The notes under the pieces were generated by a model. It saw only the letters and a program-made list of their open reading frames with translations. It ran no database searches and was not told where the DNA came from. A stretch of DNA of 64,000 bases from Nocardioides silvaticus (lineage in GTDB: Bacteria > Actinomycetota > Actinomycetes > Propionibacteriales > Nocardioidaceae): contig NZ_QGDD01000001.1 in the NCBI RefSeq assembly GCF_003160695.1, positions 868,001 through 932,000 on the forward strand, given 5' to 3'. The position numbers and the translations under genes were made by a program. Positions 54,090-62,871 of this stretch are shown one piece after another; the stretch's first letter is position 1; the number at the start of each line of letters is the position of its first letter.

Positions 54090-55172
54090 ATGCCCCACCA
54101 CATCGCCTGGTTCGACCGCCACGACCCGGCCCTCGAGCCCGTCCTCGGCGGCAAGAACACCAGCCTCGGCATCATGACGATGGCCGGCCTGCCGGTGCCG
54201 CCGGGCTTCGCGGTCACCGCCACCGCCTACGTGAAGGCGCTGCACGACACCGGCGTCGCCGGAGCGCTCGCGGCGATGGTCGGCGGCCTCGACGTCACCG
54301 ACGGCGTCGCGCTGGCCCGGGTCGCGACCGAGGCGCGCGACACCATCACCGGGACGCCGCTGCCGCCGTGGCTGGCCGACGAGGTCGACGAGGCCTACGC
54401 GACGATCAGCGAGCGCCGCGGGCAGGCCGACCTCCCGGTCGCCGTCCGCTCCTCCGCGACCTGCGAGGACCAGCCCGACGCGAGCTTCGCGGGCGAGCAC
54501 GACACCTACCTGTGGGTCCGCGGCGCCGACGCGCTCCGCGACCACGTCCGCCGGTGCTGGGCGAGCCTCTACACCGAACGGGCGATCTGCTACCGCCGCC
54601 AGATGGGGTACGGCGAGGACGGCGCCGCGATGAGCGTGGGCATCCAGCAGATGGTGCTGCCGAAGGCTTCCGGGGTGGCGTTCACCCTCAACCCTCTCAA
54701 CGGCGACCGGTCGCAGATCGCGATCGACGCGTCGTGGGGGCTCGGCGAGGCGGTCGTGAGCGGCTCGGTCACGCCCGACAACTTCCTCGTCGACAAGGTG
54801 ATGGGCGACATCACCTCCCGGGTGATCTCCGACAAGACCGTCGAGCACGTGCTCGACGAGGACGACCGCGTGGTCGAGCGCGAGGTCGACGAGGAGCGTC
54901 GTACTGCCGCGTCGCTGACCGACGACGAGGTGCGCGCCGTGGCCGCCCTCGCTCGCCGCGCCGAGAAGCACTACGGCCGACCCCAGGACGTCGAGTGGGC
55001 GATCGACGGAGCGGCGCCCGCCGACGAGGCGGTCGTCCTCCTCCAGTCCCGGCCGGAGACCGTCTGGAGCCGCAAGGCCCGCGTCGCCTCGCCGGACTCC
55101 GCCAACACGTTCCAGTCCATCGTGCACAACCTGCTCCACCCCTCGGGAAGCCAGACCGTCCACCTGCACTGA
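54090..55172 (+). CDS. ATP-grasp subunit of a phenylphosphate synthase/CreHI-like aromatic phosphotransferase
   Basis: A 360-residue protein equal to the N-terminal ATP-binding domain of PEP synthase, with GGKNTSLGIMTMAGLPVPPGF, the VRSSATCEDQPDASFAGEHD block, and the GLGEAVVSGSVTPDNFLV segment. A ligand-binding Gln-Ser-Arg-Pro (LLQSRPETVW) is near the C-terminus. Its size (about 39 kDa) and separate reading frame match the beta subunit of Thauera phenylphosphate synthase, and the Corynebacterium 4-cresol enzyme CreHI is also a two-subunit relative. It would charge the histidine of the partner encoded 47 bases downstream. The substrate is inferred from context. Confidence 0.85.
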   Translation: MPHHIAWFDRHDPALEPVLGGKNTSLGIMTMAGLPVPPGFAVTATAYVKALHDTGVAGALAAMVGGLDVTDGVALARVATEARDTITGTPLPPWLADEVDEAYATISERRGQADLPVAVRSSATCEDQPDASFAGEHDTYLWVRGADALRDHVRRCWASLYTERAICYRRQMGYGEDGAAMSVGIQQMVLPKASGVAFTLNPLNGDRSQIAIDASWGLGEAVVSGSVTPDNFLVDKVMGDITSRVISDKTVEHVLDEDDRVVEREVDEERRTAASLTDDEVRAVAALARRAEKHYGRPQDVEWAIDGAAPADEAVVLLQSRPETVWSRKARVASPDSANTFQSIVHNLLHPSGSQTVHLH

Positions 55173-55219
55173 GCTGCGCCGAGCAGCCGGAGCCGCAGAA
55201 CCACCGCAAGGAGAGACCG

Positions 55220-57028
55220 ATGCCCGACCGTTTCCCGAGCCCGTTCGAGGTCGTGACACCCACCGGAGCCGAGGGGTGGGAGGAGCTCTACGGCTACTCC
55301 ACCGTCTTCAGCGAGGACCGCCGCGAGCTCGAGGACTCGATGTTCTGGTTCATGGACGGCGTGCACACGCCGGAGGCCATCGAGCCCTGGGACGCGACGG
55401 TCCTCGACTTCGCACTCACGTTCCTCGGTCAGTACACGACCCGCCACTACGTGATCCCGCCGGCCTTGGGCGTCGACATCCGCTACCTCAACGGCCACAT
55501 GTACCTCTCCCCGGTGCCGGTCACCGACCCCGCCGAGATCGAGGCCCGGGTGCCGGAGTTCGCCGAGCGTGCCGGCTACTACTTCGCCAACTGGCCGACG
55601 CTCTACGACGCCTGGATGGACAAGATCAAGGGCGTCATCGGCGAGCTCGAGGCGATCGACTTCCAGCCGTTGCCCCACCGCGAGGACATGTCCGTCATCA
55701 CCGAGGGCCGCGGCATCGGCTCGGGCCAGCTGATGATGTTCGAGTACGACAAGCTGGTGCAGCTGACAGCGCGGCTGTGGGCGCACCACTTCGAGTTCCT
55801 CAACCTGGGCTACGCGGCCTACCTCGACTTCTTCGGGTTCTGCAAGCAGATCTGGCCCTCCATCCCCGACCAGGCGATCGCCAAGATGGTCGCCGGCATC
55901 GACGTCGACCTGTTCCGCCCCGACGAGGAGCTGAAGAAGCTGGCGCAGCTCGCCGTGGACCTCGGCATCGGCGACCGGATCACCTCCGACGCGGCAGGGA
56001 CGCTGGCCGCGATGGACGCCGACGACGCGGGCAAGAAGTGGGCGACGGCCTGGGACGAGGCACACCACCCGTGGTTCAACTTCTCCTCGGGATCCGGCTT
56101 CTACCACTCCGACCGGGTGTGGGCGGAGTACCCCGACATCCCGATGGGCTTCATCGAGTCCTACGTCGCCAAGCTCGGCCGCGGCGAGTCGCTGGCCCGG
56201 CCGATCGAGGCGATCGAGGCCGAGCGGGACCGGCTGGTGGCGGAGTACTCCGAACTCATCGACGACGACGAGACGAGGGCGACGTTCGACGGCAAGCTCG
56301 GCCTGGCCCGCGTGGTCTTCCCGTACGTCGAGAACCACAACTTCTACGTCGAGCACTGGGGCATGTCGCTGGTGTGGCGCAAGATGCGCCAGCTCGGGCA
56401 GATCCTCACCGACGCCGGGTTCTTCGGTAAGGCCGACGACATCTTCCTGCTGCGCCGCAACGAGGTGCCGGACGCGATCTTCGACTACTTCCACGGCTGG
56501 GCGGTCGGCATCCCGTCCCGAGGCCCGGCGTACTGGGGCCGGGAGATCCCGCGGCGTCAGGGCATCATGCAGGCGCTGCGGTCGTGGTCGGCTCCGCCGG
56601 CCCTCGGGGTGCCGCCGGAGGTCATCACCGAGCCGTTCAGCGTGATGCTCTGGGGCGTCACCTCGGACTCGGTCAAGGCGTGGCTCGGCGGCTCCGACAG
56701 CCCCGACGGCACCCTCAGCGGGTTCGCGGCGTCCCCGGGCGTCGCCGAAGGCCCGGCCCGGGTCGTCCTCACCGCCGAGGGCATCAGCGAGCTGCAGGCG
56801 GGCGAGATCCTCGTCGCGCCGCTCACCGCGCCGTCGTGGGCGCCGGTGTTCGGGAAGATCGCGGCCACCGTCACCGACGTCGGCGGGATCATGAGCCACG
56901 CCGCCATCGTGTGCCGCGAGTACGGCCTGCCCGCCGTCACCGGCACGGCCTTCGGCACCAAGAACATCAAGACCGGCCAGCGGTTGCGGGTCGACGGCAA
57001 CACCGGACAGGTGACCGTCCTGGACTGA
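55220..57028 (+). CDS. Phosphohistidine subunit of a phenylphosphate synthase/CreHI-like aromatic phosphotransferase
   Basis: A 602-residue protein. About 470 N-terminal residues form a helical acceptor-binding domain with many aromatic residues and His, as in rifampin phosphotransferase and phenylphosphate synthase alpha. The C-terminal swivelling domain contains the phosphorylated His560 in GGIMSHAAIVCREYGLPAV. The PEP-binding barrel of PEP synthase is absent, so phosphate comes from ATP via the subunit encoded upstream and goes to an organic hydroxyl, here probably a phenol. ATG preceded by AAGGAGAG. The Rieske oxygenase gene follows 53 bases later. Confidence 0.85.
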   Translation: MPDRFPSPFEVVTPTGAEGWEELYGYSTVFSEDRRELEDSMFWFMDGVHTPEAIEPWDATVLDFALTFLGQYTTRHYVIPPALGVDIRYLNGHMYLSPVPVTDPAEIEARVPEFAERAGYYFANWPTLYDAWMDKIKGVIGELEAIDFQPLPHREDMSVITEGRGIGSGQLMMFEYDKLVQLTARLWAHHFEFLNLGYAAYLDFFGFCKQIWPSIPDQAIAKMVAGIDVDLFRPDEELKKLAQLAVDLGIGDRITSDAAGTLAAMDADDAGKKWATAWDEAHHPWFNFSSGSGFYHSDRVWAEYPDIPMGFIESYVAKLGRGESLARPIEAIEAERDRLVAEYSELIDDDETRATFDGKLGLARVVFPYVENHNFYVEHWGMSLVWRKMRQLGQILTDAGFFGKADDIFLLRRNEVPDAIFDYFHGWAVGIPSRGPAYWGREIPRRQGIMQALRSWSAPPALGVPPEVITEPFSVMLWGVTSDSVKAWLGGSDSPDGTLSGFAASPGVAEGPARVVLTAEGISELQAGEILVAPLTAPSWAPVFGKIAATVTDVGGIMSHAAIVCREYGLPAVTGTAFGTKNIKTGQRLRVDGNTGQVTVLD

Positions 57029-57081
57029 GCGCCCCGCGACCCCGATCGACCCCGCCCAACCCCTGACCTGAGGAGATCGCT

Positions 57082-58335
57082 GTGCTCACGGCTGAGCAGA
57101 ACGACGAGCTGACCGACATCGCGCCCGGCACGCCCATGGGCGAGCTGCTGCGCCGCTACTGGTACCCGGTGGCGTTCACCCGCGAGCTCGAGGAGTTCCC
57201 CGTCAAGCACACCCGGCTGCTGGGCGAGGACTGGGCGGTCTACAAGACCGCCTCGGGCCGCTACGGGATCATGCAGGAGGCCTGCCCCCACCGCCGCGCG
57301 TCCATGGCGTACGGCGTCGTGGAGTCCGACGGCCTGCGCTGCCCCTACCACGGCTGGCTCTTCGGGCTCGACGGCGAGTGCCTCGAGCAGCCCGCGGAGC
57401 GCGACGAGACCAACTTCCGCGACCGGGTGCGGGCGCAGGCCGGCCGGGCCGAGGAGATGGGCGGCCTGGTCTGGGCCTACGTCGGGCCGCACAGCAAGGA
57501 CAAGCCCGCACCGGAGCTGCCGCGGTTCGACGTGTTCGTGATGGACGGGGTGCGCGACATCGGCTGGGCCGACCTTCCGTGCAGCTTCGTCCAGATCATG
57601 GAGAACGCCGTCGACCCGCACCACGTGGAGTTCCTGCACGGCCGCTACTTCGAGTTCATGGGGCGCCAGCAGGGCTTCGACGCCCCAGCGTCGTTCGGCA
57701 AGAAGCACGTGAAGGTCGGCTTCGACGCCTTCGAGTGGGGCATCATCAAGCGCCGCGTGCTCGAGGGCGCGTCCGAGGAGGACGACGACTGGGCGGTCGG
57801 CCACCCGCTGGTGTTCCCGTTCAACATGCGGGTGGGCGGCGCCAACATCGAGCAGATGCAGATCCGGGTTCCGATCGACCGGACCACGACCCGGTTCATG
57901 CTCTACTCCGTGCACGCGCCGGACGGCATCGAGTTCCCGGAGCAGCCGGTGGTGCCGGACTACCAGATCCCCGTCTACACCGAGGACGGCCGGCACCGCA
58001 CCGACTACGTCGAGGGCCAGGACATGATGGCCTGGGTGACGCAGGGCGCGATCACCGACCGGACCGTGGAGCACCTCGGTCGCTCCGACGTCGGCGTCAC
58101 CATGCTGCGCCGGATGTTCAAGGCGGAGATGGCGAAGGTCGCGGCCGGCGAGGACCCCCTCGGCACGATCCGCGAGCCGCACGAACGGATCGACCTGCCG
58201 TGCGAGAAGAACAAGTTCGACGCAGGGCCGCAGTTCGCGATCGACTTCATCGACATGGCCTCGAGCCGGTTCAGCCCGCAGGCCGACGCCCTCAAGAAGC
58301 TGCACATCCAGGCGTGGGAGCGGCGGCGCAAGTGA
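57082..58335 (+). CDS. Rieske non-heme iron aromatic oxygenase, alpha subunit
   Basis: A 417-residue oxygenase of the VanA/phenoxybenzoate-dioxygenase class. Rieske ligands are Cys68 and His70 (EACPHRRASM) and Cys87 and His90 (LRCPYHGW). The catalytic iron site is DPHHVEFLH with Asp178, His181 and His186 (pattern Dx2Hx4H) following the bridging ENAV. No small beta subunit is encoded nearby, as is normal for this class. With the reductase at 50360 it should hydroxylate or O-dealkylate an aromatic substrate, in this context probably the phosphorylated phenol. It overlaps the next gene as GTGA. Confidence 0.92.
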   Translation: MLTAEQNDELTDIAPGTPMGELLRRYWYPVAFTRELEEFPVKHTRLLGEDWAVYKTASGRYGIMQEACPHRRASMAYGVVESDGLRCPYHGWLFGLDGECLEQPAERDETNFRDRVRAQAGRAEEMGGLVWAYVGPHSKDKPAPELPRFDVFVMDGVRDIGWADLPCSFVQIMENAVDPHHVEFLHGRYFEFMGRQQGFDAPASFGKKHVKVGFDAFEWGIIKRRVLEGASEEDDDWAVGHPLVFPFNMRVGGANIEQMQIRVPIDRTTTRFMLYSVHAPDGIEFPEQPVVPDYQIPVYTEDGRHRTDYVEGQDMMAWVTQGAITDRTVEHLGRSDVGVTMLRRMFKAEMAKVAAGEDPLGTIREPHERIDLPCEKNKFDAGPQFAIDFIDMASSRFSPQADALKKLHIQAWERRRK

Positions 58336-58628
58336 CCTCCGACCTCGGCTCCGGGAGCGGGACCCGGCCGCGCGGGATCGACCAGTCCTTCGGGCTGGAC
58401 GTCGGCCGCGGCTGGTTCCCGGCCGACGCCGACTCCCACCGCCGGGACGCCCCCCGCTACTGCCCCGCCTGCGCCTCCGCGCTGGCGCTCGCCGACGGCG
58501 GGCAAGGGCTGGCCGTCGAGTACTGGTCGGGTGCCGACCGGGTGTTCGTGTGCTTCTGCGGGTCCTGCGGGTGGAGCGGTGACGTCGTCCTCTCCGAGCG
58601 GGTGCTCGGCCACGAGGCCGCCGAGTAG
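58332..58628 (+). CDS. Small zinc-ribbon protein coupled to the Rieske oxygenase
   Basis: A 98-residue protein with two Cys pairs, YCPACASAL near residue 44 and FCGSCGWSGD near 76, which would form a zinc ribbon or rubredoxin-like knuckle; an extra Cys (VCFCGSC) precedes the second pair. It might be an electron-transfer or stabilising partner of the oxygenase. The GTG start overlaps the oxygenase stop as GTGA. I do not recognise the family. It ends 2 bases from the convergent DUF2207 gene. Confidence 0.7.
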   Translation: MTSDLGSGSGTRPRGIDQSFGLDVGRGWFPADADSHRRDAPRYCPACASALALADGGQGLAVEYWSGADRVFVCFCGSCGWSGDVVLSERVLGHEAAE

Positions 58629-58630
58629 CT

Positions 58631-60451
58631 TCACCAGGAGCCGCCGCCTCCGCCGCCCCCGCCGCCTCCGCCGGAGAACCCGCCTGAGGACGACGAGGAG
58701 CTGCTCGACGACGAGGAGCTGCTGCTCGTGGCCGACACCGCCCGGTCGTAGGCGCTGATGGCGTTGCCGACCGAGCGGTCGAAGCCGTCGACGACGGAGG
58801 TGATGGCGACGAGCGCCACGGCCGGGTCCTTCACGCCTGCGCTGTCGTGCAGGTACGCCGGCAGGGGTGGTGGCTCGCCGATCTCCAGCCGGTACTTCTC
58901 CGCCCACGTGTCCGCGCAGCCGAACGCCACCGCCCACGGCAGGTAGGCGGTGTAGAGGTCGGTGCGCCCGGCGAAGTCGAACCGGGCCTCGGCCGACGGG
59001 GTCGCGAGCATCCGGCGGAAGCCGCCGACGCGCGACCACAGGTCGCGTCCGACGGCCGTGCGACGGGTCAGCTGGCGCCCGTTCAGCAACGGCAGCCCGA
59101 GCCCGGCGTACACCGCCAGCGGCAGTGCGAAGATCGACACGTCGACCTTGCCGCCCATCGCCAGCCCGACCCACACCGCCTCGGCGAGGATGGCGAGGAC
59201 GATGAGGAACCGCCACTTGCCGGCCGGGCCGCACCGTTCCACGACCTGCGCGTCGTTGGCCCACTTCTGCAGCGCGAGCCGGTGGGTGTCGTACGCAGTC
59301 TTCAGCCGCGACCCGGACAGGACGTTGCCCTTGCCGAACTCGAAGACCGTGCCTTCCTTGGAGGAGATCAGCGAGGCCAGGCTCTTGGTCACCTTGTCCA
59401 GGCCGGTCAGGCTCCGCTGCCCGTCCAGGCTGGTGATCGCCCAACGGTCCTTGCCCTGGTGGTCGAACCGCGCGGCGCCGTTCTCGGCGGCGTGGAGCAG
59501 CGACGCGACGAACTGCGACCGGCCGGTCTTCTCGGTCGCGACGTAGTGCGCCTGCGCCGGCCCGAGCCCCTCGGGAGGCGCGTACTGCAGCGGGAACGGC
59601 GGCTCCGGGTCACGGGTCTGCAGCAGCCAGCGGACCACCGGCGTGGCCGCGGCCAGCGCGAGCAGCAGGGCCAGCCCGGGCATCCACAGCGCGCTGCCGA
59701 GGACCCGGTCCAGACGCGGCGCCCACGGCAGCGTCTCCTGGTCCGGCGTCGGCAGGTCCTGGCCCACCAGCACCGTCACCGGGGTGTGGTCGGCGATCGC
59801 GCCGGTGCGGATCCGCAGGTCGGTGGTGCCCTCCCCGTCGATCCGGCAGGCCCCGGTGTCGCCCTCCCCGACCCCGATCGCGCACTGCACGTCGGCGGCG
59901 GGCTCCGGGAGGTGCACGGTCAGGTCGGTCTCCGCGATCTCCTGCTGCCAGCCCTGCGGCACCAGGTTCCAGTAGAACTGGGTCGGCTCGTCCACGTCGT
60001 CGCCGGGCGTGAGCGCGTTGGTGACGTGGTAGCTGATCTCGTAGACGTGGTCACCGGACGGCACGAAGGCGTCGGCGTCGCCGATCTTCAGCACGTCGTA
60101 CCGCAGGTCCTCCTGCGACCGGTCCACCGGCACCTCGCCGCCGTCGTAGGTCACCTCGACATCGCTGATCCGGTGCCGGACGTCCGGCGCCGAGGGGTCG
60201 AGCCGGTCGAAGAAGCGGAAGATGCCGTGCCGGTCGGTGCCCGGGAAGTTCACCGTCAGCTTCTCGACGACGTCCATCCCGCCGTCCTCGTGCACCTCGA
60301 AGTCGGCGACGTACGACGTGATCGTGGTCGGCTCGTAGGTGCTCGGATCGGCTTCGGCGTGCTTGCCGTCGTCGTCGAACAGGAGCGCAGGTAGGAACAG
60401 GGCCCCCACGAGCAGCCCGAGCCCGCCGAGGGACACGAATATGCGCGTCAC
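58631..60451 (-). CDS. DUF2207 membrane protein (second copy)
   Basis: A 606-residue paralogue of the protein encoded at 37673: N-terminal membrane helix, exported DUF2207 domain (ITSYVADFEVHEDGGMDVVE, HGIFRFFDRLDPSAPD), then a membrane helix, the conserved FPLQYAPPEGLGPAQAHYV segment, two more helices and a Ser-rich plus poly-Gly tail ending SW. Function unknown. GTG start giving VTRIFVSLGG. The two copies point the same way and bracket the catabolic island. Confidence 0.88.
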   Translation of the reverse strand: MTRIFVSLGGLGLLVGALFLPALLFDDDGKHAEADPSTYEPTTITSYVADFEVHEDGGMDVVEKLTVNFPGTDRHGIFRFFDRLDPSAPDVRHRISDVEVTYDGGEVPVDRSQEDLRYDVLKIGDADAFVPSGDHVYEISYHVTNALTPGDDVDEPTQFYWNLVPQGWQQEIAETDLTVHLPEPAADVQCAIGVGEGDTGACRIDGEGTTDLRIRTGAIADHTPVTVLVGQDLPTPDQETLPWAPRLDRVLGSALWMPGLALLLALAAATPVVRWLLQTRDPEPPFPLQYAPPEGLGPAQAHYVATEKTGRSQFVASLLHAAENGAARFDHQGKDRWAITSLDGQRSLTGLDKVTKSLASLISSKEGTVFEFGKGNVLSGSRLKTAYDTHRLALQKWANDAQVVERCGPAGKWRFLIVLAILAEAVWVGLAMGGKVDVSIFALPLAVYAGLGLPLLNGRQLTRRTAVGRDLWSRVGGFRRMLATPSAEARFDFAGRTDLYTAYLPWAVAFGCADTWAEKYRLEIGEPPPLPAYLHDSAGVKDPAVALVAITSVVDGFDRSVGNAISAYDRAVSATSSSSSSSSSSSSSSGGFSGGGGGGGGGGGSW

Positions 60452-60514
60452 GTCCCGCAGACTAGCGATTTCGGCGCATACTCGGTCTGCAAGCGATCCG
60501 GGCGGAGGCACCAG

Positions 60515-61537
60515 GTGACCAGACGTGGTATCGCGGCGATGGTCGCGACGATGACGGTGGCAGCCGTCCTGACCGGGGCACCCGTGCACCTCGCCGAAGC
60601 GGCCGCCCCGCCGGGAGAGGGCGTCGCCGTCACCAACGGCCCGATCGCCTACACGAAGAGCTGGCGGGTGCTGCACACGCCCGGGCCCGACGAGCGCGTC
60701 GACATCTTCAAGGTGCGGCCGACCGGCGAGGGCAACACGCGGCTGACCTACTTCCGCGACGCCACCCGGCCCAAGTGGGCGCCGACGGGCAACCGGATCG
60801 CCTTCCAGCGCCCGGCCGAGGTGTGGCTGATGCGGGGCGACGGCTCGGACAAGCGGAAGCTGACCGGCGGCTACCTGGTGGACTGGCTACCGGACGGAGG
60901 GCGGGTCCTGGTGGTGCGTGGGCTCGGGGTCGACGGCCAGGACCCGACCTGGGTCGTGCACACCGTCGCCACGGGCGCGGAGGAGGAGCTCGACATCGAC
61001 CTGCCCCTGGTCCCCGGCCTCGTCGAGAAGTACCCGGACGAGGACTACCCGGACTACAGCGAGTGGAGCTACGCGTCGGGTGACGCTGCCTTGTCACCGG
61101 ACGGCGAGACGCTGGCCGTCATGCTGTGGCGCTGGGACTCCAGCGACGGCTACAGCTACCCCTTCGGGTCGATCTTCACCGTGGGCCTGGACGGGACCGG
61201 ACTGGTCCGGGTGCCGAAGTACACCTACGCGTGGGGATCCCCGCGCTGGTCCCCGAACGGTCAGCAGCTCCTCTACTGGGCCGAGGAGCCGCGCGGCTAC
61301 TGCGCCAGCTCGATCCGGTCCCTCCGCCTCGACGGCAGCCCCGGCGCGGTGGACATCCAGAAGCGCTGCGCCCAGCCCGACCCGACCTGGTCGCCCGACG
61401 GCCGGAAGATCCTCTTCGTCAGCGGCCGCTCCAACAGTCTGCAGATCGCCAGCAAGGACGGCGAGCGCAACCGCAACGTGCTGCCCGAGGTGACCGGCGT
61501 CTACCGGGCCGAGCCCGACTGGCGCGCCGGTCGTTAG
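60515..61537 (+). CDS. Secreted TolB-like beta-propeller protein
   Basis: A 340-residue exported protein. Signal peptide residues 1-30 ending near HLAEAAAPP. The rest is a PD40/TolB-type beta-propeller with at least four blades marked by TRPKWAPTGNRIAFQ, ALSPDGETLAVMLW, PRWSPNGQQLLYW and PTWSPDGRKILFVSGRS. It probably binds a partner or ligand outside the cell rather than acting as an enzyme. GTG start with GGAGG six bases upstream. Convergent overlap of 4 bases with the VOC gene. Confidence 0.85.
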   Translation: MTRRGIAAMVATMTVAAVLTGAPVHLAEAAAPPGEGVAVTNGPIAYTKSWRVLHTPGPDERVDIFKVRPTGEGNTRLTYFRDATRPKWAPTGNRIAFQRPAEVWLMRGDGSDKRKLTGGYLVDWLPDGGRVLVVRGLGVDGQDPTWVVHTVATGAEEELDIDLPLVPGLVEKYPDEDYPDYSEWSYASGDAALSPDGETLAVMLWRWDSSDGYSYPFGSIFTVGLDGTGLVRVPKYTYAWGSPRWSPNGQQLLYWAEEPRGYCASSIRSLRLDGSPGAVDIQKRCAQPDPTWSPDGRKILFVSGRSNSLQIASKDGERNRNVLPEVTGVYRAEPDWRAGR

Positions 61538-61929
61538 GCGCCGTCCAGCTCGCCGGGCGACCGCAGGATGCAGAACTCGTTGCCCTCGGGGTCGGCGAGG
61601 ACGACCCAGCCCGTGCCGGGTCCGTCGATGCCGCGCCGGTCGGCCACCTCGGTGGCGCCGTGGGCCAACAGCCGGGCCAGCTCCTCGTCCCGGGTGCCGA
61701 AGCGCGGGCGCAGGTCGAAGTGGATGCGGTTCTTGCCCGCCTTGCTGTCGGGGGTCTCGATGAACAGCACGCAGTGGCCCGTCTCCGGGTCCAGGATCAT
61801 GCACTCCTCGTGCCCGGGCAGGTTGGGGTCGCCCGGGACGTCGGCGTAGCCGAGGACCGGCTTCCACCACTCCGAGAGCTCGTAGGCGTTCCGGCAGTCG
61901 AGGGTCGTGTGCGAGATGTAGGACGTCAC
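61534..61929 (-). CDS. VOC-family (glyoxalase-like) protein
   Basis: A 131-residue vicinal-oxygen-chelate protein: YISHTTLDCRNAYELSEWWK, GHCVLFIETPD, NRIHFDLRPR and the closing WVVLADPEGNEFCIL. The common actinobacterial form of this protein has no established substrate. A possible Glu/His metal site (NRIHFDL, GNEFC) is present. It is not related in detail to the extradiol dioxygenases of the island. Confidence 0.87.
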   Translation of the reverse strand: MTSYISHTTLDCRNAYELSEWWKPVLGYADVPGDPNLPGHEECMILDPETGHCVLFIETPDSKAGKNRIHFDLRPRFGTRDEELARLLAHGATEVADRRGIDGPGTGWVVLADPEGNEFCILRSPGELDGA

Positions 61930-61960
61930 GCGACCACCCTCGCCCGTCGTACCGGATCCC

Positions 61961-62761
61961 TCAACCGGATTCCGGCCGGCTCTCCTCGGTGCCGTGCTCG
62001 GCGATGAACGCGAGGATGTCGTCGGCCAGCTCCGGGCGGCAGACGATCACGTCGGGCAGGTAGACGTCGTCCTGGTTGTAGACCAGCTCGCTGCCGTCGA
62101 CCCGGCTGGTGAACAGCCCGGCGGCGCGGGCAACCGCGACGGGAGCTGCGGAGTCCCACTCGTACTGGCCGCCGGCGTGCACGTAGGCGTCGGCGACGTC
62201 ACGCACGACCGACATCATCTTCACACCGGCCGACCCCATCGGCACCAGCTCGGCGTCAAGCCGCTCGGCCAGGGCGGTGACGAAGGCCGGCGGGCGGCTG
62301 CGGCTCACGGCGATGCGCGGCTTCGCCGACGTCCGCGGGGGTACGACGGGCGGGTTGCCCGTGTTGAACGTCTCGCCGAGCTCGGGCTGGGCCACCGCGC
62401 CGGCGGTCAGCGTGCCGCCCTCCCAGACCGCGACGTGCACGGCCCAGTCGTCCCGCGGCGGCTCGCTGAACTCGCGGGTGCCGTCGAGCGGGTCGACGAT
62501 CCACACCTTGGCCGCGTCCAGCCGCGCCTTGTCGTCCTTGCCCTCCTCGGAGAGGACGGCGTCGTCGGGCCGGTAGGTCGCGAGCAGGGTCATCAGCAGC
62601 TCGTGGGCGGCGGCGTCGCCGGCGTCCTTGAGCTCCTTGCCCTCCAGCCCCTCGCCCCGGACCTCGAGCAGGCGCCGGCCGGCGGCCTCGGCCAGCCAGG
62701 CGGCGAGCTGGTGGTCGTCCGCGACGACCTCGGGAGCGGGAACACCGGCGTCGAAGGTCAC
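61961..62761 (-). CDS. cysQ: 3'(2'),5'-bisphosphate nucleotidase, CysQ type
   Basis: A 266-residue inositol-monophosphatase-fold enzyme with metal-binding residues in VLSEEGKDD and IVDPLDGTREF and the distal YEWDSAAPVAVARAAGL. CysQ removes 3'-phosphate from PAP/PAPS, recycling sulfate-assimilation by-product, and can hydrolyse inositol phosphates. Start ATG at 62761. It lies between the VOC gene and pth with a 110-base gap that contains a terminator-like hairpin. Confidence 0.88.
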   Translation of the reverse strand: MTFDAGVPAPEVVADDHQLAAWLAEAAGRRLLEVRGEGLEGKELKDAGDAAAHELLMTLLATYRPDDAVLSEEGKDDKARLDAAKVWIVDPLDGTREFSEPPRDDWAVHVAVWEGGTLTAGAVAQPELGETFNTGNPPVVPPRTSAKPRIAVSRSRPPAFVTALAERLDAELVPMGSAGVKMMSVVRDVADAYVHAGGQYEWDSAAPVAVARAAGLFTSRVDGSELVYNQDDVYLPDVIVCRPELADDILAFIAEHGTEESRPESG

Positions 62762-62831
62762 GGCGTCAGGTTAGTGCCCGCTCGCCGCCAGCTCGCCGCA
62801 ACCCCTCACCCGCGGGCCGAGCGGAGCGAGC

Positions 62832-62869
62832 GCCCGTGCGGTGTCGCGCGATCTGCGACACGCTCGGGC
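62832..62869 (-). terminator. Hairpin after pth
   Basis: GTGTCGC (62841-62847) pairs with GCGACAC (62855-62861) around a 7-base loop, and outer GCCCG and CGGGC extend the stem. It begins 3 bases after the pth stop and is followed by more GC-rich sequence without a U-run. Confidence 0.6.
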
Positions 62870-62871
62870 AA

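Noticed and set aside
57378..58628. A 416-residue protein ending with the zinc-ribbon domain
   Set aside because: Its first 318 residues are an alternative frame of the Rieske oxygenase; the real start is the GTG overlapping the oxygenase stop.
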